Shown: positions 17,414 through 26,798, counted from the stretch's first letter. The stretch: DNA of 64,000 nucleotides from Amorphoplanes digitatis (GCF_014205335.1 NZ_JACHNH010000001.1:1054001-1118000); one strand, 5' to 3'. Notes: generated by a model not told the origin, from the sequence alone. Translations and numbers: made by a program.

Positions 17414-19405
17414 TCAGGACACCGTCAGGTCGGCCGGCAGGCCCTCGATCGTCTCGGATCCGTCGACGTCGACGGTGACGGAGACCGGCCGTCCCGCGAT
17501 CTCCAGGCCGTCGGCCCGCAGCGGCCCGAAGGGCAGCCCGGCGAGCGGGCGCAGCCGCACGGTGCCGCCCGGCACGTCGGGCTCCAGGCCGATCGCCGTC
17601 CGCAGCATCAGCACCGCGGCCGCCGCCGACCAGGCCTGCGGCCGGCACGCGGTGGGATAGGGCTCCGGGCGGCCGCCCGCCGAGCGCGCGTTGCCGGCGT
17701 GCAGCTCGGGCAGCCGGTGGCCGAACGCCTCACCGGCCGCCAGCAGCCCGTCGATCAGCCGCGCCGCCTCGGCCGGGAAGCCCGCGCCGGCCAGCCCCGC
17801 CGCCACGATCGCGGTGTCGTGCGCCCACACCGAACCGCAGTGGTACGACAGCGGGTCGAAGCCGCCGTCGAGCGCGGACATCGTGCGCAGCCCGTACCCG
17901 CCGGACATCGCCGCGCCGCCCAGCGCGGCGGCGACCGCCCGCTCCTCGGCCGCGGTCAGCATGCCGGTGCCGAGCAGGTGGCCGATGTTGCTGGTCAGCG
18001 AGTCGACCGGCCGCTTGTCGCGGTCCAGGGCCAGCGCCGGGTGGCCCGCGGGTACCCAGAACCTCGCGCGGAACCGCTCCGCCAGCGCGGCGGCGTACTC
18101 GCGCCAGCGCGCGCCGGGCCGCCCGAACGCGTCCAGCAGCGCGGCGCCGTCCAGGGCCGCGCGGTAGGCGTACCCCTGCACCTCGGACAGCGCGATGGGC
18201 GGCTCGGCCAGCCGGCCGTCGTGGAAACGGACCGCGTCGGCGGAGTCCTTCCAGCCCTGGTTGGCCAGGCCGCGGCCGCCGGCGTCGAGGTACTCCACGA
18301 AGCCGTCGCCGTCCGGGTCGGCGTGCCCGGCCAGCCAGCCGAGCGCGGCCTCGAGGTGCGGCAGCAGCACGCCGACCTCGCGCTCGGGCAGGCCCCAGCG
18401 CCAGGCGTCGTGCAGCAGGCTGATCCAGAGCGGGGTGGCGTCGACCGTGCCGTAGTAGGCCGCGGGCAGGCGCGGGCCGCCGCCGGAGAGGGCGGACTCC
18501 GGCCGGCGCAGCTCGTGCATGATCTTGCCGGGCGCCTCGCCGGTGACCGGGTCCACCCGGGTGCCCTGCCGGCGGGCGAGCACCCGCAGCGTCCCGGCGG
18601 CGAGGCGGGTGCCCAGCGGCAGCAGCATCCGGGCGGCCCAGATGCTGTCGCGGCCGAACAGGGTCAGGTACCAGGGCGCGCCGGCGGCGAGGTAGGCGTC
18701 GTCGCCGTCGGCCAGCCGCAGGGCGTGCAGGTCGTCGATCGAGCGGGCGACGAGGCGGTCCAGGCGGCGGTCGCCGCAGCGCACCTCGGCGGCGGGCCGG
18801 TCCCGCGTACGGGCGGGTGCGTGCACGGCGGCGGTCGGGTCGTCCACGCGTACCGTGAAGGTCAGGGTCGTGTCCGTCCCCGGCGCGAGGGTGACCGGCC
18901 AGGCCAGCCGCCCGCGGTCGTCGGTGTCGGCCCGCTCGGCGGTGACCGTGACGGTGATGCCGTCGCGCCGGAAGAGCAGGGTGCCGTCCGCGGCGCGGCG
19001 GGCGGGCACCGGTGTGCCCCGGCCGCCGGACCGGACCACCTCGATGGGGGCGAGGTCCACCGCGAGGTCGAGGGTGACCGCGACGCCGACCGGATCCGGC
19101 GCGTCCGAGCGGAGGGTGATCGTTTCGGCGACCCGGCCCGCGGAGACCTCGCGGGTGCGCCGGACCCGCACGGCCGGGCGTGCCAGCGAGTCGAACCGCG
19201 CGGTGCCGGAACCCTCGTCGTGGCCGATCGGCTCGGCCTCGCCGCCGTCCAGGCGCAGGACGGCCTCGGAGAGCATCCGCGCGTCGGCGTGGAAGACCCC
19301 CTGCGCGCCGCCCGCGCGGATCTGCCCGTCGGTGTCGGCCAGCGCGAAGGTCGGCGCGGCGAGCGTGACGACGAGGTCGAACGTCGGCGGCTGAGCGCTG
19401 CTCAA
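17414..19405 (-). CDS. Glycogen-debranching-type glycoside hydrolase
   Basis: Predicted amylo-alpha-1,6-glucosidase family protein of 663 aa. A beta-rich N-terminal domain (about 1-210, glycogen debranching N-term type) is followed by an (alpha/alpha)6 barrel with the family hallmark FGRDSIWAARM near residue 260, GWKDSADAV, and acidic residues in the later repeats. TTG 19405 overlaps the stop of the upstream GNAT gene (TTGA), which argues for coupling; this choice removes about 60 unrelated residues of the open frame. Substrate is probably an alpha-glucan or trehalose-like sugar. No signal peptide is seen. Confidence 0.8.
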   Translation of the reverse strand: MSSAQPPTFDLVVTLAAPTFALADTDGQIRAGGAQGVFHADARMLSEAVLRLDGGEAEPIGHDEGSGTARFDSLARPAVRVRRTREVSAGRVAETITLRSDAPDPVGVAVTLDLAVDLAPIEVVRSGGRGTPVPARRAADGTLLFRRDGITVTVTAERADTDDRGRLAWPVTLAPGTDTTLTFTVRVDDPTAAVHAPARTRDRPAAEVRCGDRRLDRLVARSIDDLHALRLADGDDAYLAAGAPWYLTLFGRDSIWAARMLLPLGTRLAAGTLRVLARRQGTRVDPVTGEAPGKIMHELRRPESALSGGGPRLPAAYYGTVDATPLWISLLHDAWRWGLPEREVGVLLPHLEAALGWLAGHADPDGDGFVEYLDAGGRGLANQGWKDSADAVRFHDGRLAEPPIALSEVQGYAYRAALDGAALLDAFGRPGARWREYAAALAERFRARFWVPAGHPALALDRDKRPVDSLTSNIGHLLGTGMLTAAEERAVAAALGGAAMSGGYGLRTMSALDGGFDPLSYHCGSVWAHDTAIVAAGLAGAGFPAEAARLIDGLLAAGEAFGHRLPELHAGNARSAGGRPEPYPTACRPQAWSAAAAVLMLRTAIGLEPDVPGGTVRLRPLAGLPFGPLRADGLEIAGRPVSVTVDVDGSETIEGLPADLTVS

Positions 19406-19977
19406 TCCGGTGGCGGCTGCTGGTCGATCGCGACGTGCAGGCGCAGCTGCGGGACCAGCATGTCGTCGACGTCCAGCGCGCGGGCGGCGCCGTCCGGCTC
19501 CCAGCCGGTCGAGACCAGGAACTTGCGCATCGCGTCGTCCGCGTCGTATGCCCAGGCCACGGCGGCCTTGAAGCCGTCCTCGCGCCACAGGTCGACGGTG
19601 GCCGCGAGCAGCCGGCTGCCGTGCCCGCGCCGACCCCAGCGCGGCTCGACCAGCAGGTCCGTGATCGCCGCGACATCGTCGCCGAGCGGGGGCTCCTCCG
19701 GCGCCAGCGCCTGTTCGTCGGCCGGTCCGGCGGCCACGAAGCCGACCACATGGGACGCGGCCTCGCCCTGCTCGACCGCGATGAGGACCCGGTGCCGCGG
19801 CGAGGGCGTGGCGGTGATCGCCTCGGACCAGCCACGGGCCAGGTAGGCCTCGTCGAGGTTGGCCAGCACATGCGGCGGGAACATCCGCCGGTAGGCGGTC
19901 CGCCAGGTCGAGAGCTGGATGCGGGCGATCTCTCCGGCGTCCTCGGGACGGGCCGGACGGACGAAGCCGAGTGCCAT
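19402..19977 (-). CDS. GNAT family N-acetyltransferase
   Basis: Acetyl-CoA-dependent acyltransferase of 191 aa. The acetyl-CoA loop is RWGRRGHGSRLL, preceded by the AITDLLVEP strand. ATG 19977 begins right before the conserved first strand (GFVRPARPEDAGEIA); a start at 20001 is possible but less likely. The stop overlaps the TTG of the glycosidase gene, so both are one transcript. The substrate is unknown. Confidence 0.8.
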   Translation of the reverse strand: MALGFVRPARPEDAGEIARIQLSTWRTAYRRMFPPHVLANLDEAYLARGWSEAITATPSPRHRVLIAVEQGEAASHVVGFVAAGPADEQALAPEEPPLGDDVAAITDLLVEPRWGRRGHGSRLLAATVDLWREDGFKAAVAWAYDADDAMRKFLVSTGWEPDGAARALDVDDMLVPQLRLHVAIDQQPPPD

Positions 19978-20033
19978 GCCCGGCAGCCTACAGACGCGCA
20001 CTCTGTCAGACCCCTGGGCTAGCGTGCGGAGCT

Positions 20034-21266
20034 GTGGCAGTACCTGACAGTCTCTCCGTCGCGCAGGCCCGGCGCATCACGCTGGCCGCGCAGGGTTTCG
20101 CCGATCCCGCGCCGGGCGGCGCCACCGACATGCGCCACCTGCGCCGGGTGCTGCGCCGCCTGCACCTGATCCAGATGGACTCGGTGAACGTGTTGCAGCG
20201 CGCGCATTTCATGCCGCTCTACAGCCGGCTCGGGCCCTACCCGCCGGCGCTGCTCGACCGCGCCGCCTACCGCGATCCCCGCGAGCTGTTCGAGTTCTGG
20301 GGCCACGAGGCCTCGCTGATCAACGTCGAGCTCCAGCCGCTCTTCCGCTGGCGCATGGACAATGCGCGCAGCTACGCGTGGGGCGGCATCCGGCGCGTCA
20401 TCGAGGAGCAGCCCGACCTCGTCGCCTGGGTGCGCGACGAGGTGGCCGACCGGGGTCCGGTGACCGCCGCCGAGATCGAGCAGGACGTGCCCCGCAAGAA
20501 GGACAACTGGGGCTGGAACTGGTCGTCCACCAAGACGGCCCTCGAATACCTCTTCTACAGCGGCGAGGTGACCGCCGCCGAACGCACGACCTCGTTCGCG
20601 CGGCGCTACGACCTGACCGAGCGGGTGCTGCCCAAGCAGGTGATCGACGCGCCGACCCCGGACCCGCAGGACGCCTTCCGGGCGCTGGTCGGGCTCGCGG
20701 CCCGCTCGCTCGGCGTCGCCGCGGAGCCGGAGCTGCGCGACTACTTCCGGCTGCCGGCGGCCGGCTTCAAACAGGCCGTCGCCGAGCTGATCGAGGACAG
20801 GGTGCTGCTGCCGGTCACGGTCCGGGGCTGGAAGGGCCCGGCCTACCTGCACCACGAGGCGCGGCTGCCGCGCCGGGTGAGCGCCGCCACGCTTGTCAGC
20901 CCGTTCGACCCGCTGATCTGGGAGCGCGCCCGCACCGAGCGGCTCTTCGACATGAAGTACCGCATCGAGATCTACGTGCCGGCCGAACAGCGGCTCTACG
21001 GCTACTACGTGCTCCCGTTCCTGCTCGGCGACGCCTTCGCCGCCCGGGTCGACCTCAAGGCCGACCGCAAGGCCGGCGTGCTGCGCATCCCGGCGGCCTG
21101 GATCGAGCCCGCCGCCGACCAGGAGGAGACGGCCATCGCGCTGGCGGCCGAGCTGCGCCGGCTGGCCGGCTGGCTGGGCTTGGGCGCCATCGCGGTGCCG
21201 GACCGCGGCGATCTGGCCGGCCCGCTTACGGCGGCGCTGAAGGTTGCCTCCGTCGGTGTACCGTGA
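20034..21266 (+). CDS. YcaQ/AlkX-type winged-helix DNA glycosylase family protein
   Basis: HTH_42 superfamily protein of 410 aa built of tandem winged helices and a beta-barrel. AlkZ and YcaQ members unhook DNA crosslinks or excise N7-alkylguanine. The catalytic motif here is QMD (Q47, D49, in LIQMDSVN), the Q-x-D form of the YcaQ/AlkX branch rather than the Q-x-Q form of AlkZ. The GTG at 20034 is preceded by TAGCGT (20020-20025), a likely leaderless -10. The stop overlaps a GTG of the next gene. Activity is inferred from the family. Confidence 0.82.
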   Translation: MAVPDSLSVAQARRITLAAQGFADPAPGGATDMRHLRRVLRRLHLIQMDSVNVLQRAHFMPLYSRLGPYPPALLDRAAYRDPRELFEFWGHEASLINVELQPLFRWRMDNARSYAWGGIRRVIEEQPDLVAWVRDEVADRGPVTAAEIEQDVPRKKDNWGWNWSSTKTALEYLFYSGEVTAAERTTSFARRYDLTERVLPKQVIDAPTPDPQDAFRALVGLAARSLGVAAEPELRDYFRLPAAGFKQAVAELIEDRVLLPVTVRGWKGPAYLHHEARLPRRVSAATLVSPFDPLIWERARTERLFDMKYRIEIYVPAEQRLYGYYVLPFLLGDAFAARVDLKADRKAGVLRIPAAWIEPAADQEETAIALAAELRRLAGWLGLGAIAVPDRGDLAGPLTAALKVASVGVP

Positions 21267-21271
21267 CGGCC

Positions 21272-21772
21272 ATGAGCAGCACGGTCACGGGCCCCCCGCC
21301 GTACCCGCAGTATGAGGAGCCCAAGCAGGACCGCGTGACCCGCTTCATCCAGCGCAGGTGGCGCGATTCGCCGGTCTGGGTCGCCCCGGCGGCGATGATG
21401 GTCTGCATGGCCGGCGCGGTCGGCTACACGTTCGTCACCAGCCCCACCGAGGCGAACGCCGGCGCGGCACCCAGCTGCCTGCTCAAGTACGCGACCGGCT
21501 TCATCTGCCCGGGCTGCGGCGGCACCCGCGCCGCCTGGTATCTGCTGCATGGCGACGTCCCGGCGGCCGCCCGGCACCACGCGCTGTTCGTCTTCGCCGT
21601 CCCCTTCCTCCTTTACATGTACTTTGCCTGGGCCGGGCGCCGGCTCTTCGGCTGGAAGGTTCCGCAGCTCAGCCTGAGTCCCGGGGTGATCGGCACATTC
21701 ATCGCCGCCTGGGGCGTCTTCAGCGTCCTGCGCAACCTGCCCTGGGCGCCCTTCACCGCCTTCTACGTCTGA
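21272..21772 (+). CDS. DUF2752 membrane protein
   Basis: Small membrane protein of 166 aa with three predicted helices. The family core CPGCGGTRA with an upstream Cys (CLLKYATGFICPGCGG) and the LHGD-A-RHHAL segment are clear. The role of DUF2752 is unknown. The start is either ATG 21272 or GTG 21263; the latter overlaps the YcaQ-type stop as GTGA. The two genes are therefore likely coupled. Confidence 0.82.
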   Translation: MSSTVTGPPPYPQYEEPKQDRVTRFIQRRWRDSPVWVAPAAMMVCMAGAVGYTFVTSPTEANAGAAPSCLLKYATGFICPGCGGTRAAWYLLHGDVPAAARHHALFVFAVPFLLYMYFAWAGRRLFGWKVPQLSLSPGVIGTFIAAWGVFSVLRNLPWAPFTAFYV

Positions 21773-21823
21773 GGCCTGGGGCACCCGCACACCGGCGACG
21801 GGGAAAGCACTCCGGCCGTCCGA

Positions 21824-21836
21824 TAAGTTGTCGGTA
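21824..21836 (+). promoter_or_regulatory. -10 element of a leaderless dapA promoter
   Basis: TAAGTT lies 12 bases before the ATG of dapA, followed by GTCGG exactly as upstream of dapB. No Shine-Dalgarno is visible between them. Confidence 0.5.
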
Positions 21837-22741
21837 TGACGCACGACCACCCGCGGCCCTTCGGCAGGCTGCTCTCGGCCATGGTGACCCCGTTCCACGC
21901 GGACGGCTCCCTCGACGTCGAGGGCGCTGCCAGGCTGGCGACGTGGCTGGTGGACGAGCAGGGCCACGACGCGCTGGTGATCAGCGGGACCGGCGGCGAG
22001 TCGCCGACCACGACCGACGCCGAGAAGGAGACCCTGCTCCGCGTCGTCGTCGAGGCCGTCGGCGACCGGGCCCGGATCGTGGCGGGTGTCGGCACCAACA
22101 ACACCGCACACACGGTCGAGCTGTCGCGCGCGGCCGAGAAGGCGGGCGCACACGGCCTGCTGGTCGTGACGCCGTATTACAACAAGCCGCCGCAGGCGGG
22201 CCTGATCAGGCACTTCACGACCGTCGCCGACTCCGTCGGCCTGCCGGTCATGCTCTACGACATTCCGCACCGCTCCGGCGTGCCGATCGCGACCGAGTCG
22301 CTGGTCCGCCTCGCCGAGCACCCCAACATCGTCGCCGTGAAGGACGCCAAGGGCGACTTCGCCGCGAGCGCCGACGTGCTGCGCCGCACCGATCTCGCGT
22401 ACTACTCGGGCGAGGACGCCGCCATCCTGCCGCTGCTGTCGATCGGCGCGGTCGGCGTGGTCGGCACCTCGACCCACTTCATCGGCCCGCGGACCAAGGC
22501 CATGATCGAGGCGTACGAGCGCGGGGACAACGCCGGGGCGCTCGCGCTGCACCGGCAGCTGCTGCCGCTGTTCACCGGCATCTTCCGGACTCAGGGCACC
22601 ATCCTCGTGAAGGCCGGCCTGCGCGCCCTCGGGCTGCCCGCCGGCCCCGTGCGCTCGCCGCTTGTCGACGCCACCGAGGCCGAAACGAACCAACTGCACG
22701 AGGACGCCGCCGCGGCGGGACAGCCCCTCGGCACCAATTAG
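21836..22741 (+). CDS. dapA: 4-hydroxy-tetrahydrodipicolinate synthase
   Basis: DapA condenses pyruvate and aspartate semialdehyde, the first committed step to diaminopimelate and lysine. Family landmarks: GTGGESPTTTDAEK (51-64), YYNKP (114-118), YDIPHRSG (141-148, with Y141) and the Schiff-base lysine K169 in VAVKDAKGD. The length of 301 aa is normal. RNase J follows after 13 bases, the usual actinobacterial dapA-rnj pair. Confidence 0.96.
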   Translation: MTHDHPRPFGRLLSAMVTPFHADGSLDVEGAARLATWLVDEQGHDALVISGTGGESPTTTDAEKETLLRVVVEAVGDRARIVAGVGTNNTAHTVELSRAAEKAGAHGLLVVTPYYNKPPQAGLIRHFTTVADSVGLPVMLYDIPHRSGVPIATESLVRLAEHPNIVAVKDAKGDFAASADVLRRTDLAYYSGEDAAILPLLSIGAVGVVGTSTHFIGPRTKAMIEAYERGDNAGALALHRQLLPLFTGIFRTQGTILVKAGLRALGLPAGPVRSPLVDATEAETNQLHEDAAAAGQPLGTN

Positions 22742-22754
22742 AGAGGCCTCGCAT

Positions 22755-24443
22755 TTGAGCCAGGCACACGTCGAACTGGAACCGCCACCCCCGCTTCCGG
22801 AGGGCGCACTGCGCGTCACCCCGCTGGGAGGTCTCGGCGCCATCGGCCGCAACATGACCGTCTTCGAATTCGACGGCAAGCTGCTCGTCATCGACTGCGG
22901 AGTTCTATTCCCCGACGTCGAGCAGCCGGGCGTCGACCTGATCCTGCCCGACTTCACGTCGATACGGGACCGCCTCGGTGACGTGCAGGCGATCGTGCTC
23001 ACCCACGGGCACGAGGACCACATCGGCGCGGTTCCCTACCTGCTCGCGCTCAAGCCCGACATCCCGCTGGTCGGCTCCGAGTTCACCCTCGCGCTGGTCG
23101 AGGCGAAGCTGGCGGAGCGGCGGCTGGACCCCTACACGCTGACCGTGCGCGAGGGGCAGACCGAGCGGCTCGGCCCGTTCGAGTGCGAGTTCTTCGCGGT
23201 CAACCACTCCATCCCGGACGCGCTCGCGGTCGCCGTGCGCACCCCGGCCGGGCTGGTGCTGCACACCGGCGACTTCAAGATGGACCAGGTGCCGCTGGAC
23301 GGGCGCATCACCGACCTGGCCGGCTTCGCCCGGCTCGGCGCCGAGGGCGTCGACCTGCTGCTCTCCGACTCGACGAACGCCGAGGTCCCCGGCTTCGTGA
23401 CGCCCGAGCGCGACATCGGCCCGGTGATCGGCGGCATCTTCGCGAAGGCCCGCGGCCGGATCATCGTGGCCAGCTTCGCCTCGCACGTGCACCGAGTCCA
23501 GCAGGTGTTGGATGCGGCGTACGAGTACGAGCGCAAGGTGGCGCTGATCGGGCGCTCGATGGTGCGGAACATGGGCATTGCCCGCGATCTTGGCCTGCTG
23601 CGCATCCCGGACGGTCTGCTTGTCAGTCTCGACGAGGCCGCCTCGATGCCGCACGACGAGATCGTCTTCATGTCGACAGGTTCGCAGGGCGAGCCGATGA
23701 GCGCGCTCGGTCGCATGTCGACCGGCGACCACCGGCACATCACCATCGAGTCCGGCGACACCGTCGTGCTGGCCAGCTCGCTGGTGCCCGGCAACGAGAC
23801 CTCGGTCTACCGGGTGATCAACCAGCTGGCCCGCGCCGGCGCGACGGTCGTCCACAAGGACACCGCCAAGGTGCACGTCTCCGGGCACGCCCCGGCCGGT
23901 GAGCTGCTCTACCTGCTCAACGTCGTGCGCCCGAGCAACCTGATGCCGGTGCACGGCGAGTGGCGGCACCTGCGGGCGCACGCACAGCTCGGCATCGAGT
24001 CCGGCGTCGCGCCGGACCGGGTGGTGCTCTGCGAGGACGGCGACGTCGTCGACCTCGTCGAGGGCCACGCCCGGCACGTGGGCCGGGTCAAGAACCGCTA
24101 CGTGTACGTCGACGGCCTCGCCGTCGGCGACGTCAGCGAGTCGCTGCTCACCGAGCGCCGGATCCTGGGCGACGGCGGCTTCATCTCCGCCACCGTGGTG
24201 ATCGACTCGGTGACCGGCAAGGTGGTCGGCGAGCCGAGCATCTCGGCGAAGGGCTTCTCGGAGGACCCGGACGCGTTCAACCCGGTCATCCCGCTGCTCA
24301 CCGCCGCGCTGCACCGCTCGGCGGAGGACGGCATCACCGACACCCACCAGCTGCAACAGGTGGTCCGGCGCACGGTCGGGCGCTGGGTGAACGACGCATA
24401 CCGGCGGCGTCCGATGATCGTTCCTACCGTGGTCGAGGTGTAA
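22755..24443 (+). CDS. rnj: Ribonuclease J
   Basis: Metallo-beta-lactamase/beta-CASP ribonuclease with 5'-3' exo- and endonuclease activity in mRNA decay and rRNA processing. The zinc motif HGHEDH (residues 84-89) sits in VLTHGHEDHIGA. The beta-CASP region and motif C (VHVSGHAPAGE) follow, then a C-terminal domain. TTG 22755 begins MSQAHVELEPPPP and gives 562 aa, the usual size for actinobacterial RNase J. It is likely co-transcribed with dapA. Confidence 0.95.
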   Translation: MSQAHVELEPPPPLPEGALRVTPLGGLGAIGRNMTVFEFDGKLLVIDCGVLFPDVEQPGVDLILPDFTSIRDRLGDVQAIVLTHGHEDHIGAVPYLLALKPDIPLVGSEFTLALVEAKLAERRLDPYTLTVREGQTERLGPFECEFFAVNHSIPDALAVAVRTPAGLVLHTGDFKMDQVPLDGRITDLAGFARLGAEGVDLLLSDSTNAEVPGFVTPERDIGPVIGGIFAKARGRIIVASFASHVHRVQQVLDAAYEYERKVALIGRSMVRNMGIARDLGLLRIPDGLLVSLDEAASMPHDEIVFMSTGSQGEPMSALGRMSTGDHRHITIESGDTVVLASSLVPGNETSVYRVINQLARAGATVVHKDTAKVHVSGHAPAGELLYLLNVVRPSNLMPVHGEWRHLRAHAQLGIESGVAPDRVVLCEDGDVVDLVEGHARHVGRVKNRYVYVDGLAVGDVSESLLTERRILGDGGFISATVVIDSVTGKVVGEPSISAKGFSEDPDAFNPVIPLLTAALHRSAEDGITDTHQLQQVVRRTVGRWVNDAYRRRPMIVPTVVEV

Positions 24444-24556
24444 CCCGGAGGCATTGTTTTCTGTGAATACCGGATTTTTTGATCCGGCCGAGACCTCCCT
24501 GCGTATCTGAGGGCACGGTGCCGCCCCCACGGCACTCGATGCGAGGGGAGTTTCGG

Positions 24557-25876
24557 ATGCAGCGGAGAACAGTTGTCGCGATCGCGGCGACGGTGACGGC
24601 GGCAGGCGCGGCGGTGGCATTCACCCTGCCGTCGATGGCGGGTACCAACACGCCGCGCCGCTCCACGCCGCAGGCGACCGGCGCGGTGGCCCCACAGCTG
24701 CTCGCCGCGATGAAGCGGGACCTCGGTGTGAGCACCGACGAGGCCGCGGCGCGGGTGCGGCGGGCGGCGTGGGCCAGCGGCGTCGCCGCACAGCTGCGCG
24801 CCGCCGCCGGTGACTCGTACGCCGGCTCCTGGCTCGGCGGGGACGGCACCACGCTCAACATCGGCGTCACCGACCCCGGCCTGGTCGCGCAGGTGCGCGC
24901 GGCGGGTGCGGTGCCGCGGCTGGTCGAGCGCAGCGTGGCCGAGCTGGACCGGGCGAAGCAGGCGCTGGACAGCGAGGCCTCCCGGTCCGACCGTGACCTG
25001 CCCGGCTGGTACGTCGACGTCGCGGCCAACAAGGTCGTGGTGCAGGCGCTGCCCGGCGACACCGACCACGCGCGCGAACTCGCCGAGGACGCCGGCATCT
25101 CGCGCGCCGCGGTGAAGGTCGTCGTCACCAAGCGCGCGCCCCGGATTCTCGCGGACGTCATCGGCGCCGAGCCCTACTTCGTCAACATCGGCGGCGGGCA
25201 GGCCCGCTGCTCCATCGGGTTCGCGGTCGAGGGCGGCTTCGTCACCGCCGGGCACTGCGGCGCCGAGGGCACCCAGACCACCGACCGGGAGAATCTGGAC
25301 CAGGGCGTGGTCGTCGCGTCCGTCTTCCCCGGCAACGCCGACATGGGCGTGGTGCAGACAAACGCCGGCGTGACGCTGCAGCCGTTCGTCAACGACTTCG
25401 ACGGCAACGCGCTGCCGGTCGGCGGCAGCACGGAGGCGCCCGTCGGCGCCGCGGTCTGCCGCTCCGGCTCCACCACCGGCACGTTCTGCGGCACCATCCT
25501 GGCGAAGAACCAGACGGTGAACTACCCGGAGGGCGCCGTCACCGGCCTGACCCGGACGGACGTCTGCGCCGAGGGCGGTGACTCCGGCGGCCCGTGGCTC
25601 TCGGGCGACCAGGCACAGGGCGTGACCTCCGGCGGCTCCGGCGACTGCACGGTCGGCGGCGAGACGTTCTTCCAGCCGATCACCGAGATCCTGGAGACGA
25701 ACAACCTCACCCTGCTCACCACGGGCGGGGCCGCGGGCGGTGCCGGCGACGACGCCGCACCGCCGGCCGAGGCCACCACGGCACCGCCGGCCGAGGCGAC
25801 CGAGCCGCCGGCCGACGACGACGCCGGTCAGCAGCAGCGCAGCGGCCACCACCGCCGCGGTCACCACCGCGGCTGA
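24557..25876 (+). CDS. Secreted S1 family serine protease (streptogrisin-like)
   Basis: Exported protease of 439 aa made as a preproenzyme. Signal peptide at about 1-28 (basic MQRRT, then an Ala-rich core), alpha-lytic-type prodomain at about 40-200, mature domain from about 206. The catalytic triad is H233 (TAGHCG), D262 (NADMGVV) and S343 (GGDSGGPW), with paired cysteines C218/C234 and C301/C311. A Pro-Ala-Glu-Thr linker and a strongly basic His/Arg tail (last 15 residues) are unusual additions. The start ATG follows GAGGGGAG. Confidence 0.92.
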   Translation: MQRRTVVAIAATVTAAGAAVAFTLPSMAGTNTPRRSTPQATGAVAPQLLAAMKRDLGVSTDEAAARVRRAAWASGVAAQLRAAAGDSYAGSWLGGDGTTLNIGVTDPGLVAQVRAAGAVPRLVERSVAELDRAKQALDSEASRSDRDLPGWYVDVAANKVVVQALPGDTDHARELAEDAGISRAAVKVVVTKRAPRILADVIGAEPYFVNIGGGQARCSIGFAVEGGFVTAGHCGAEGTQTTDRENLDQGVVVASVFPGNADMGVVQTNAGVTLQPFVNDFDGNALPVGGSTEAPVGAAVCRSGSTTGTFCGTILAKNQTVNYPEGAVTGLTRTDVCAEGGDSGGPWLSGDQAQGVTSGGSGDCTVGGETFFQPITEILETNNLTLLTTGGAAGGAGDDAAPPAEATTAPPAEATEPPADDDAGQQQRSGHHRRGHHRG

Positions 25877-25893
25877 CGCGCCTTGAAGACGTG

Positions 25894-25930
25894 CTGCCCG
25901 CGCGGGCCATCCTCCGTCCTGCGCGGGCAG
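25894..25930 (+). terminator. Inverted repeat after the S1 protease
   Basis: Ten-base arms CTGCCCGCGC and GCGCGGGCAG enclose a 17-base loop 17 bases after the stop. There is no T-run, so termination by this hairpin is only possible, not certain. Confidence 0.4.
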
Positions 25931-25955
25931 CGCTGCGTCTGGCTACCGTAACCAC

Positions 25956-26324
25956 GTGGGCTACCGAGCACTGATCGCCGCCGCCGTGTGCGCGCACTTC
26001 GCGTTCCTGGCCTTCGGCATCTTCGGCGGCTTCCTCGCCTGGCGCCGGCCCCGGCTGATCTGGCTACAGGCGATCTGCGCCGGCTGGCTGCTGGTGATCG
26101 TCGTCGCCGGGCTGACCTGCCCGCTGACCTGGCTCGAGGACCGGGGCCGGGAGGGCGCCGGCCTCGCGCCGCTCAACGGCGGGTTCCTGGACAGCCACGC
26201 CGAGGGCGTCTTCTACCCGCACGGCTACGAGTGGGCGGCCCAGATCGTGGTCGCCGTGATCATCCTGACCTCGTGGGCCGGGCTGCTGGTGCTACGGCTG
26301 AAGCGCCGCGACCGCGTCAGCTAG
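25956..26324 (+). CDS. DUF2784 membrane protein
   Basis: Protein of 122 aa with three or four membrane helices. The DUF2784 pattern is recognisable: an N-terminal HFAFLAFGIFGG helix and CPLTWLEDRGREGAG, then a C-terminal helix. The function is unknown. TACCGT (25944-25949) lies 12 bases before the GTG, consistent with a leaderless transcript. Its last 33 bases overlap the convergent YbjN-type gene. Confidence 0.8.
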   Translation: MGYRALIAAAVCAHFAFLAFGIFGGFLAWRRPRLIWLQAICAGWLLVIVVAGLTCPLTWLEDRGREGAGLAPLNGGFLDSHAEGVFYPHGYEWAAQIVVAVIILTSWAGLLVLRLKRRDRVS

Positions 26325-26711
26325 CTCGCAGCCGGTCGCGATCCCGCAGATCATCATCTGGTCGAGCTGCTCCGGCGTCACGCCGTGCTCCCAGTCGCCG
26401 GAGACCTCGCCGACCACCCGCACCGCGCCGTCGTCTGCCGTGTGCACGTACGCCTTGGGCCAGAGCTGGTCGTGGTTCCAGGCGTTGCAGAACTCGTACA
26501 GCCGGTGGACGTCGTCCGTGCTGAAGACGGTCCGGGTCAGCGTCCGGACCTGGAGCACCTCCTGCTCCCGGCCCAGTAGGAAGAAGTAGATAAGGCAGCC
26601 CTGCCAGTTGCCGCCGATGTCGCCGTCGGCGTCGACGAAGTGTGCGAACCCGCGAGCATTCAGCGCCTCGACGAGCATCTGCTGGCTGAGCGGCTTGGGC
26701 AGAACGGACAT
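26292..26711 (-). CDS. YbjN domain protein
   Basis: A 139-aa cytoplasmic protein of the YbjN/type III secretion chaperone-like fold. Visible features: an N-terminal helix, DADGDIGGNWQGCLIYFF, a central LYEFCNAWNHD segment typical of the family, and a C-terminal helix after GVTPEQLDQ. The biochemical role of actinobacterial YbjN proteins is unknown. It ends inside the 3' end of the convergent DUF2784 gene. Confidence 0.78.
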   Translation of the reverse strand: MSVLPKPLSQQMLVEALNARGFAHFVDADGDIGGNWQGCLIYFFLLGREQEVLQVRTLTRTVFSTDDVHRLYEFCNAWNHDQLWPKAYVHTADDGAVRVVGEVSGDWEHGVTPEQLDQMMICGIATGCELADAVAALQP

Positions 26712-26798
26712 GGTCTTGATCCTAAGCCGAGGAAAAGCGAAACCCGGTCACGGTGCGGCGCGCGGGCTCGCGGGCGCGGCGCCGTTACGGTATTGGAC

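Noticed and set aside
24470..24487. Small hairpin CCGGAT-TTTTTG-ATCCGG after rnj as a terminator
   Set aside because: The stem is only 6 bp and the T-run is in the loop, so termination is not supported.
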